Source: Aliicoccus sp041838435 (GTDB taxonomy: Bacteria > Bacillota > Bacilli > Staphylococcales > Salinicoccaceae). From it: a DNA stretch of 22,089 bases. A model generated the notes under the pieces. It was not told the origin of the DNA. It made no database searches and saw nothing but the letters and a program-made list of their open reading frames with translations. The translations under genes were made by a program, and so were the position numbers. This document shows, piece after piece, positions 16,501-22,089 of the stretch; the stretch's first letter is position 1, and each line of letters starts with the position of its first letter. Where the stretch lies: positions 1 through 22,089 of the forward strand of contig JBGYPO010000165.1 in assembly GCA_041838435.1 (NCBI GenBank), in the 5' to 3' direction.

Positions 16501-16537
16501 AACAGGCAGCCCTGACCATGGGTTACCTGTTTTTATT
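16501..16537 (+). terminator. Rho-independent terminator of clpB
   Basis: AACAGG..CCC (16501-16512) pairs with GGG..CCTGTT (16520-16531) through a stem with one internal mismatch and a seven-base loop, followed by a T-rich run. Confidence 0.82.
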
Positions 16538-16610
16538 TAGCGTATGATGGAGCGCTCTCCGTTACCCGTTAAACGCTTTAGCGTATGATGGAGCGCTCTC
16601 CGTTACCCGT
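16536..16610. repeat. Two-copy 34-bp palindromic repeat at 41-bp spacing
   Basis: A 34-base unit at 16536-16569 is repeated without change at 16577-16610. Each contains the perfect palindrome GAGCGCTC inside GGAG-cgct-CTCC. Between the copies ACGC-ttta-GCGT can form a second small hairpin. It sits between the clpB terminator and the terminator of the convergent ABC operon. It shares the tandem, dyad-bearing design of the arrays at 8013 and 12648 but not their sequence. Confidence 0.85.
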
Positions 16611-16624
16611 AAATAATAAAAACA

Positions 16625-16661
16625 ACAAAAAAAGACATACACAAGTTTGACTGTGTATGTC
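16625..16661 (-). terminator. Terminator of the ABC transporter operon
   Basis: On the - strand a perfect 10-bp stem GACATACACA/TGTGTATGTC (16634-16643 with 16652-16661) and an 8-base loop are followed by a run of seven T residues and GTTGTT. It lies 7 bases after the stop of the ATPase gene. Confidence 0.9.
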
Positions 16662-16668
16662 TATATCA

Positions 16669-17493
16669 TCAATCCGCTCTAAAGCGTCGTAAGAAGTCTT
16701 GCAAACGCGGGTTTTCAGATTTTTCAATAACATCTGAGGCTGTACCGCTCTCAGCAATTACCCCTTCATCTAAAAACAATACGCGATCTGCGATTTCTAA
16801 AGCAAAATCCATTTCGTGTGTCACCATGACCATTGCCATTTCTTCATGCATCGCTAGGTCACGAATTACTTCTAGCACTTCACCAACAAGCTCGGGATCA
16901 AGTGCTGACGTGACTTCGTCAAATAACATAATTTTTGGTTTCATCACAAGTGCACGCGCCATTGCTACACGCTGTTTCTGACCACCTGATAGACTTGCTG
17001 GGTACATATCTAATTTATCACCAAGTCCAACGCGTTCAAGCATTTCTGTAGAGAGTTCAATGGCTTCATTTTTCTTCATGTTCCGCACACTTATTAATGG
17101 CATAACGCAATTATCTAAAATTGTTTTATGGGGGAAGAGGTTAAAATGTTGAAATACCATACCGATGTCATCGCGCATCTGGTGCAGGTGTTTATCGTTT
17201 GCACGCACCATTTCTCCACGCTTTGACTCCATCTTCCATAAATTTTCACCATCAACAATAATGTCGCCTTCTGTCGGCTCTTCCAGTGTCATCAGTAACC
17301 TGATTATTGTTGTTTTACCAGAACCAGATGGACCGATAATAGCAATTTTTTCAGACGGATAAATATCTAAATTTATTCCTTTCAATACATGAGTGTCGCC
17401 GAATGATTTTTGGACATCAATGTATTTTACTATTGGTTCTAAATCATAATCTACTTCTTGTTCTTCTAACATTTGTTCATCTGTTAACGCCAT
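16669..17493 (-). CDS. ehuA: ABC importer ATPase, ectoine/polar amino acid type (EhuA-like)
   Basis: A 274-residue ATP-binding subunit of a polar amino acid type (PAAT family) importer. Walker A is GPSGSGKT (54-61), the Q-loop lies in GMVFQHFNLFPH, the signature is LSGGQKQR, Walker B is IMLFDEVTSALDP, and the switch histidine is in VTHEMDFA. The stretch between Walker A and the Q-loop (GENLWKMESKRGEMVRANDK, then HLHQMR) is longer than in most GlnQ-like ATPases and resembles the insertion I recall in ectoine transporter ATPases (EhuA). This supports an ectoine or hydroxyectoine role but does not prove it. A 20-residue acidic N-terminal extension precedes the domain. Its start overlaps the stop of the upstream permease gene (TAATG), so translation is coupled, and it is the last gene of the operon. 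Confidence 0.88.
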   Translation of the reverse strand: MALTDEQMLEEQEVDYDLEPIVKYIDVQKSFGDTHVLKGINLDIYPSEKIAIIGPSGSGKTTIIRLLMTLEEPTEGDIIVDGENLWKMESKRGEMVRANDKHLHQMRDDIGMVFQHFNLFPHKTILDNCVMPLISVRNMKKNEAIELSTEMLERVGLGDKLDMYPASLSGGQKQRVAMARALVMKPKIMLFDEVTSALDPELVGEVLEVIRDLAMHEEMAMVMVTHEMDFALEIADRVLFLDEGVIAESGTASDVIEKSENPRLQDFLRRFRAD

Positions 17494-18272
17494 TATACTT
17501 CCACCTTTCTTTTCGCCTTCTTCGCTTTAGTGTCATTATTATTGATCCTATCTTCTAGCCAACGGATTAATAGTGCAGTTGGATAGCTCATCAATAAGAA
17601 GAGAAGGGCAGCTATCGTTAATGGTTCAAGATATGACCAGTTTTGCGAACCAAAGTTTCGTGCAATTTGTAAAATACCTAATACACCTATTGTCGCAGCA
17701 AGCGGTACTTCTTTAAAAAGAATAATTAAATAGTTACCGAGCATCGGGATTATTGGGGGTATCGCTTGAGGTAAGATTACTTTCATCCACTTATCAAACT
17801 TAGAAATATTGAGTGCAATTGAAGCTTCAGTTTGCCCTTTAGGCACACTTTCTATTCCCGATCGATAAACTTCTGCGATGTACGTGGAGAAGTGAACTCC
17901 AAGTGCAATCATACCCGCCATAAATGGCGTTAAACTAATATCCACAAATTGAAGCATAGGTAACCCATAATAAACGAAAAATATTTGAATGAGCGGCGGT
18001 GTCGTACGGATAAACTCTCGAATCCAATAAAAGGTTAAGTTAATAATTCGAGATGGTGTACTTTCTAAAATTAACCAAAAGAATCCAAGAATTAACGAGA
18101 GTATGAAAGTTGTCACTGTGAGTAATAATGTGATTTGAATTCCTTGTGCAACGATTGGAAGTGCATCCATAAATGTTTCGTTGCTCCAGTAATTCAAACT
18201 AATTGGTGTATACTCTTCGATGAAATTTTCAAACCAACCCGTTTCACCTAAAGTTAAAAAGTTTTTATTCAT
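17493..18272 (-). CDS. ehuD: ABC importer permease, second subunit (EhuD-like)
   Basis: A 259-residue inner-membrane permease of the His/Glu/Gln/Arg family, with a long N-terminal stretch before the first helix and about five membrane segments. The EAA loop that couples to the ATPase reads EASIALNISKFDKWMKVILPQAIPPIIP. The characteristic REFIRTTPPLIQIFFVYYGLP lies between early helices. It is similar to, but distinct from, the preceding permease, so the two form a heterodimer. Its ATG (complement 18270-18272) shares one base with the upstream stop (TAATG), and its own stop does the same with the ATPase gene, so the three cistrons are coupled. The C-terminus is basic (KAKKAKRKVEV). The C/D naming follows gene order and is tentative. 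Confidence 0.87.
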   Translation of the reverse strand: MNKNFLTLGETGWFENFIEEYTPISLNYWSNETFMDALPIVAQGIQITLLLTVTTFILSLILGFFWLILESTPSRIINLTFYWIREFIRTTPPLIQIFFVYYGLPMLQFVDISLTPFMAGMIALGVHFSTYIAEVYRSGIESVPKGQTEASIALNISKFDKWMKVILPQAIPPIIPMLGNYLIILFKEVPLAATIGVLGILQIARNFGSQNWSYLEPLTIAALLFLLMSYPTALLIRWLEDRINNNDTKAKKAKRKVEV

Positions 18273-18934
18273 TAAGTTGCCGCTCCTTTCTTCGCTATCT
18301 GTTCACCTTTTTTAGAAAGATAGATTAAAGGTAATGCAATTATGAAGTAGATAACGAGTAGGACGAAGTAAACAAGCGCGCCCTCTGATAGATTGGATGA
18401 TCGATAGATACCACCGAAGTATAATATATCGGTCACTCCAATAAGAGAGACGAGTGATGTACCTTTAAGTATTTGAATGGAATAGTTACCAAACTCAGGC
18501 AGCATCAAGCGTAATGCTTGAGGCAATATAACACGTGTCATACGTTGAAAACGTGTAAGGTTCAGTGCAATACTTGCTTCGGTTTGTCCTTTATCGACTG
18601 CAATAACTGATGTGCGCACAACTTCTGATAAGTATGCACCGTAATTTAGTCCGATGGCAATTACACCAATCCACCACGCAGAAGCGAGGTTAATACCTAG
18701 AAGCATTGGAACGGCGTAAGACAGCCAAAAGAGCTGTACGATGAGTGAGGTTCCTCTGAAAAACTCAACATAAACAGCCGCTATTCCACGAATAATAATG
18801 TTGCTAGATAGACGCATTAAGCCAGCAACAAACGCCATGATGTAGGAGAAGGCAGCAGCAGCTAAAAATATAGTGAGCGTTGCCGAAAACCCCTGAATGA
18901 CATAGCGAACAATATCTGGTAATGACTCAAACAT
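18272..18934 (-). CDS. ehuC: ABC importer permease, first subunit (EhuC-like)
   Basis: A 220-residue permease with about five membrane helices. It carries the family text VEFFRGTSLIVQLFWLSYAVP and an EAA loop reading EASIALNLTRFQRMTRVILPQALRLMLPEFGNY. AAAGGAG (complement 18942-18948) stands 7 bases before its ATG. It pairs with the next permease to form the channel fed by the lipoprotein encoded upstream, and its stop overlaps that gene's start. A 107-base gap with a hairpin separates it from the binding protein gene. Confidence 0.88.
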   Translation of the reverse strand: MFESLPDIVRYVIQGFSATLTIFLAAAAFSYIMAFVAGLMRLSSNIIIRGIAAVYVEFFRGTSLIVQLFWLSYAVPMLLGINLASAWWIGVIAIGLNYGAYLSEVVRTSVIAVDKGQTEASIALNLTRFQRMTRVILPQALRLMLPEFGNYSIQILKGTSLVSLIGVTDILYFGGIYRSSNLSEGALVYFVLLVIYFIIALPLIYLSKKGEQIAKKGAAT

Positions 18935-18959
18935 AGAGTTTCTCCTTTCTAAAAGTAAA

Positions 18960-18994
18960 TAGCCCAGTATATCCTTTAGGAAGTGACTGGGCTA
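18960..18994 (-). terminator. Intercistronic hairpin (partial terminator) between binding protein and permease
   Basis: On the - strand TAGCCCAGT pairs with ACTGGGCTA, a perfect 9-bp stem with a 17-base loop, followed by TTTACTTTT. The interrupted T tract suggests partial termination or 3'-end protection, which would give more binding protein mRNA than permease mRNA. Confidence 0.65.
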
Positions 18995-19041
18995 TGATAT
19001 AAAACTTTGAAGCGTATTTCAACTAAGTAGTTTATAGGAGA

Positions 19042-20256
19042 TTACTCTGCGTCCTCTTCTTCTACTTCTTCTTCTTCAACTGCCTCTTCTTCATCAGCTG
19101 TTACGTCTTCATCAGACTCTTCTTCTGTATCTTCTTCAGAATCGTCTTCACTAACGTCAGCTCCACATAGTTCTTCAGTTGTCATCTCTCCAACTTCTAC
19201 GCGGTTTGAATCAGCTGTGAACCCTTCTGAATTGTCAAGAATTTCATCAATCGTTCCATCTTCAATCAATGTTGCAAGTGCTTCGTTATAAGCATCTCTT
19301 AACTCTTCATCTTCAAGTGCGAATGCTGCAGCACCGAAACTTGGAATACCTACAATATCAGGTTGTTCGAAGTCTTCAACGATTTCAACATCTTCACTGC
19401 CTAATGATTCGTAAGCTGCTCTTAACGTTGCTTCTGTTGCAGCAGTAACATCAGCATTACCTGATTGAACAGCTGCGAGTTGACCTGGAATGTCGGCAAC
19501 TGATAATACTTGGTTATCAATATCCACACCTTCTTGTTCTAAGAAGTCAAACTGTGTTGTACCTGACATTAATGCAACAGTAACATCTTCGTTCTCAGCG
19601 ATATCCGCATAGCTGTAAATTTCCAGCGGGTTACCTTCAGCAACAACTAATCCTTCACCGTATTGCATCTCAGGCTCTGCAAATAAAGCAGTATCACAAC
19701 GATCTGGTAAGATAGCCATACCTGCAGTGATTGCATCATACTGGCCCGCCTGAACACCTGGGATTAATTCTGCCCAATCTGTTAAGCGACCGTCAATTTC
19801 TTCGATACCCATTTCATTAAATACAGCAGTTGCTATATCTATAGCAGCACCCTGTAATTCACCTGAGTCCGTGTCCATGTATGCATAAGGTGGTTCATTT
19901 GAGAATCCAACGCGAACCCCGTTTTCTTGTAAATCTTGTACACGTTCACTAACTTCACCGCTGTCACCATTGTCGGAGACATCAGCGTCTTCATCATCTT
20001 CCGTTGCTTCCTCAGAGTCCGTATCTGTATCTTCATCCGACTCATCAACTGCTTCATCGGATTCTTCTGCATCTTCCTCATCTGCTGTTTCTTCCTCGTC
20101 TGCCTCATCTGTAGTTTCAGATTCGTCCACTACCTCTTCTGTATCAACGTCTTCGTCAGTGTCCGTTGTATCATCAGTATCGGCGTCGTCGTTACACGCA
20201 CCTAAAAGTAAAACTGTTGATAAAGAACCTAACGTAAGTATCTTATATAAAGACAC
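19042..20256 (-). CDS. ehuB: Substrate-binding lipoprotein of the ectoine-type ABC importer (EhuB-like), with acidic tails
   Basis: A 404-residue lipoprotein that captures substrate outside the membrane and delivers it to the permeases. The signal peptide ends at lipobox LLGAC, with C21 as the acylated residue. Residues 22-99 form a linker in which 46 of 78 residues are Asp or Glu and none is basic. The binding domain (about 103-352) begins GVRVGFSNEPPYAYM and includes LTDWAELIPGVQAGQYDAITAGM followed by AILPDRC (C187), close to EhuB proteins as I recall them. A second acidic tail (368-404) has 25 Asp/Glu in 37 residues. C187 and C364 could form a disulfide. The start codon is GTG, 8 bases after a perfect AGGAGG (complement 20265-20270); the ATG in between is out of frame. 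No sure promoter is seen in 20271-20381, which is very A/T-rich and holds a weak AATATT dyad after glpK. Polar amino acids are an alternative substrate. Confidence 0.85.
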   Translation of the reverse strand: MSLYKILTLGSLSTVLLLGACNDDADTDDTTDTDEDVDTEEVVDESETTDEADEEETADEEDAEESDEAVDESDEDTDTDSEEATEDDEDADVSDNGDSGEVSERVQDLQENGVRVGFSNEPPYAYMDTDSGELQGAAIDIATAVFNEMGIEEIDGRLTDWAELIPGVQAGQYDAITAGMAILPDRCDTALFAEPEMQYGEGLVVAEGNPLEIYSYADIAENEDVTVALMSGTTQFDFLEQEGVDIDNQVLSVADIPGQLAAVQSGNADVTAATEATLRAAYESLGSEDVEIVEDFEQPDIVGIPSFGAAAFALEDEELRDAYNEALATLIEDGTIDEILDNSEGFTADSNRVEVGEMTTEELCGADVSEDDSEEDTEEESDEDVTADEEEAVEEEEVEEEDAE

Positions 20257-20381
20257 TTTATCATCCTCCTAAAATATAGTTGTCTATAGAAAGCTACCCT
20301 AACATACATAGAAGTATTCGTAAAATGGCAAATTAATTAAAAAAATATTAAAATATTTCGTGGAATATTAGGCTATATTAG

Positions 20382-21875
20382 CTATACTTTAAAATTTTGT
20401 GTCGCCATGACTGCTTTTTTCCATCCATTATATAAATCTTCACGCGTATTCTCATACATGGATGGTTTAAAAACAGAATCCACTCTCTGCACATCACGTA
20501 ATTGTTGTTTAGAATCCCAGAAGCCTGTTGCAAGCCCTGCAAGATACGCTGCACCAAGTGCAGTTGTCTCATTAACTTGAGAACGGTGAACTTGCACATT
20601 TAAAATATCCGCTTGGAATTGCATTAAGAACGCATTTTCAGTTGCACCACCATCCACTTTAAGATCAATCGCTTTCATACGTGCATCCTGCATCATCGCA
20701 TCGACAACATCACGCGTCTGATATGCAATTGATTCAAGTGTCGCTCGGATAAAGTGTTCTTTTTCTGTACCTCGTGTCAAACCAAATACTGCGCCTCGCG
20801 CATTTGAATCCCAGTAGGGTGCGCCGAGGCCAGTGAATGCCGGCACAACATACATTTCTGATGAATCAACACGGCTTGCGTAGTCTTCACTCATGTGCGC
20901 CTCAGTAAACATGCGGAGGCCATCACGCAGCCACTGCACAGCACTTCCAGTCACAAATATCGAACCTTCAAGTGCATAGCTGACTTCTTCATCAATGCGG
21001 CAAGCGAGTGTTGTTAGCAATCCATTATTACTCGTCACAGCTGTGTTACCTGTATTCATAAGTAAGAAGTTTCCTGTACCATATGTATTTTTTACCTCAC
21101 CTTTGTTAAAGCATGTTTGACCAAACAGTGCTGCTTGTTGATCTCCAGCTACCCCTGCAATTTTTAAATCATGACCAAAGAATAATGTGGGTGCAACGTG
21201 TCCGTATACTTCACTTGAAGATTTAACTTCAGGTAACATTTTAATAGGTATGTCAAAGATGTTCAGAAGTTCTTCATCCCACTCGAGCGTGTGAATATTA
21301 TAAAGTGATGTGCGGCTTGCATTTGTGACGTCAGTTGCGTGCACGGCGCCTTCTGTTAACTTCCAGATTAGCCAAGTGTCAATCGTACCGAAGAGGAGAT
21401 TACCTTTTTCTGCTTTTTCTCGTGCCCCGTCAACCTGGTCCAATATGAACTGAATCTTTGTTGAGGAAAAGTAGGGGTCGATGAGCAGACCAGTTTTTTC
21501 TCGAATAACTGATTCATAACCATCTGCCTTAAGTTTCCGGCAATAGTCTTCAGTTTGTCTCGATTGCCAGACGATTGCATTATAAATGGGCTGGCCTGTA
21601 TCTTTGTCCCATATAACAGTTGTTTCACGCTGGTTTGTAATACCGAGTGCATGGATGCTTGATGGCTGAATATTATTATCTGCAAGTACTCCAGACATGA
21701 CACTTAAAACAGAACTCCAGATTTCTATTGGATTATGTTCAACCCATCCTTGTTGTGGAAAGTGTTGTTCGATTTCTTTTTGATTGATGCCAATTATCTT
21801 ACTATCATGGTCAAATAGTATCGCACGCGTGCTCGTCGTGCCCTGATCAATAACTAAAATATATTTACTTTGCAT
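20382..21875 (-). CDS. glpK: Glycerol kinase
   Basis: A 497-residue FGGY-family kinase that phosphorylates glycerol to glycerol 3-phosphate with ATP. Diagnostic segments are DQGTTSTRAILFD (from residue 10), the glycerol-contact NQRETTVIWD, IDTWLIWKLT, GVAGDQQAALFGQ, NTYGTGNFLL and GLGAPYWDSNARGAVFGLTRGT. ATG 21875 is preceded by AAGGAG (complement 21884-21889) with an 8-base spacer; an in-frame GTG at 21884 overlaps that site. One feature is odd. In most Firmicutes GlpK proteins the PTS protein HPr phosphorylates a histidine in a short HFYG-like segment just before GDQQAALFGQ. Here the equivalent text is TLFFGHDLKIAGVAGDQQ, with Leu231 at that place, so PEP-dependent activation is probably missing. 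A terminator and a -10 element separate it from the membrane protein gene upstream. Confidence 0.96.
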   Translation of the reverse strand: MQSKYILVIDQGTTSTRAILFDHDSKIIGINQKEIEQHFPQQGWVEHNPIEIWSSVLSVMSGVLADNNIQPSSIHALGITNQRETTVIWDKDTGQPIYNAIVWQSRQTEDYCRKLKADGYESVIREKTGLLIDPYFSSTKIQFILDQVDGAREKAEKGNLLFGTIDTWLIWKLTEGAVHATDVTNASRTSLYNIHTLEWDEELLNIFDIPIKMLPEVKSSSEVYGHVAPTLFFGHDLKIAGVAGDQQAALFGQTCFNKGEVKNTYGTGNFLLMNTGNTAVTSNNGLLTTLACRIDEEVSYALEGSIFVTGSAVQWLRDGLRMFTEAHMSEDYASRVDSSEMYVVPAFTGLGAPYWDSNARGAVFGLTRGTEKEHFIRATLESIAYQTRDVVDAMMQDARMKAIDLKVDGGATENAFLMQFQADILNVQVHRSQVNETTALGAAYLAGLATGFWDSKQQLRDVQRVDSVFKPSMYENTREDLYNGWKKAVMATQNFKV

Positions 21876-21918
21876 AGTTTTCACTCCTTAAAGTAATCAA
21901 AATGAATTATTTCTTTCT

Positions 21919-21924
21919 ATTATA
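21919..21924 (-). promoter_or_regulatory. Probable -10 element of the glpK promoter
   Basis: A perfect TATAAT on the - strand lies 44 bases before the glpK ATG and just after the upstream terminator. The -35 position is A/T-rich without a good match. No CcpA cre site is visible around it. Confidence 0.45.
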
Positions 21925-21942
21925 ATGTAAGTTTTTGCAAAT

Positions 21943-21968
21943 AAAAAAAACAGGCACGAATGCCCGTT
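21943..21968 (-). terminator. Terminator between the membrane protein gene and glpK
   Basis: On the - strand AACGGGCA-ttcg-TGCCTGTT forms an 8-bp stem with one G-T wobble and a TTCG tetraloop, followed by eight T residues. It starts 3 bases after the stop codon of the preceding gene. If it does not stop all transcripts, glpK could still be partly read from upstream. Confidence 0.88.
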
Positions 21969-21971
21969 TCT

Positions 21972-22089
21972 TTATTTTACTTCTTTAGGATCTTTAACCA
22001 TGACATCAAGAATAAACATAGTCAGTGAAATTAAGACAGCTAATACTACGCCAAGGCCAAGATAAAGTTCTCCGCCACCTTGTAAACTA
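21972..22089 (-). CDS. C-terminal end of a membrane protein, probably glycerol facilitator GlpF
   Basis: The last 38 codons of a gene whose start is outside the window, with a TAA stop at complement 21972-21974. The piece reads a Gly-rich turn (SLQGGGELYLGLG), one hydrophobic helix (VVLAVLISLTMFILDV) and a short charged tail (KDPKEVK). Its place directly upstream of glpK, and the extra C-terminal helix seen in the GlpF of Bacillus and staphylococci, make GlpF the best guess. None of the aquaporin NPA motifs are in the window, so the call is mainly from position and another transporter is possible. Confidence 0.5.
   Translation of the reverse strand, partial: SLQGGGELYLGLGVVLAVLISLTMFILDVMVKDPKEVK

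Noticed and set aside
19970..20272. Serine-rich open frame on the + strand opposite the binding protein gene
   Set aside because: It is the antisense reading of the Asp/Glu-rich linker (GAY/GAR codons give Ser-rich text on the other strand), with no start signals of its own.
21876..21942. CcpA cre site or GlpP-type antiterminator leader upstream of glpK
   Set aside because: No match to the cre consensus and the leader is too short for the usual antiterminator structure.
1..22089. Chi-like GAAGCGG heptamers near the addAB genes
   Set aside because: A few copies occur on both strands (for example near 136 and 7555), about as expected by chance for a heptamer; no clustering or strand bias can be claimed from this window.

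Overview
The window looks like chromosomal DNA from a low-GC Gram-positive bacterium of the Staphylococcaceae or a close relative. The evidence is AddAB, a ClpB whose N-terminus is nearly that of staphylococcal ClpB, a CtsR operator of the A/G-GTCAAA type, coenzyme A disulfide reductase with its active cysteine at residue 43, and strong AGGAGG-type ribosome binding sites. An ectoine-type ABC transporter, and a lipoprotein with very acidic tails, fit a halotolerant member such as Jeotgalicoccus, Salinicoccus, Nosocomiicoccus or Macrococcus. I cannot decide the genus from sequence alone.

Left part, + strand (1-7855): the 3' end of addB, then addA (recombinational repair), an overlapping DUF418-like membrane protein, a fumarylacetoacetate hydrolase family enzyme with its own extended -10 promoter, a YisL/DUF1516 membrane protein and a strong terminator. 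A secreted, membrane-anchored GH13 (alpha-amylase fold) protein follows. It appears to have lost at least two of the three catalytic residues, and probably the third.

Middle (7856-12919): a six-copy 41-bp tandem array in which each unit can fold into a hairpin; then a decayed two-component system (response regulator with a frameshift and a nonsense codon, histidine kinase reduced to about 32 codons). On the - strand lies an operon of a Cof-type HAD phosphatase, a DegV protein and coenzyme A disulfide reductase. Divergent from it is a small MIP18/SufT-like Fe-S assembly factor, followed by a second tandem hairpin array (51-bp period).

Right part (12920-22089): an UppP family phosphatase (- strand) and the divergent, CtsR-controlled clpB (+ strand), followed by a third short palindromic repeat pair (41-bp spacing). 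Then come, on the - strand, a four-gene ectoine/polar amino acid ABC importer (binding protein, two permeases, ATPase; the last three genes translationally coupled), glycerol kinase, and the C-terminus of a membrane protein that is probably the glycerol facilitator.

Most of the window is ordinary housekeeping. The parts that deserve attention are the three sequence-unrelated hairpin-repeat loci of similar design in intergenic positions, the apparently non-catalytic GH13 protein, a GlpK that lacks the histidine phosphorylated by HPr in most Firmicutes, and the doubly acid-tailed binding lipoprotein.
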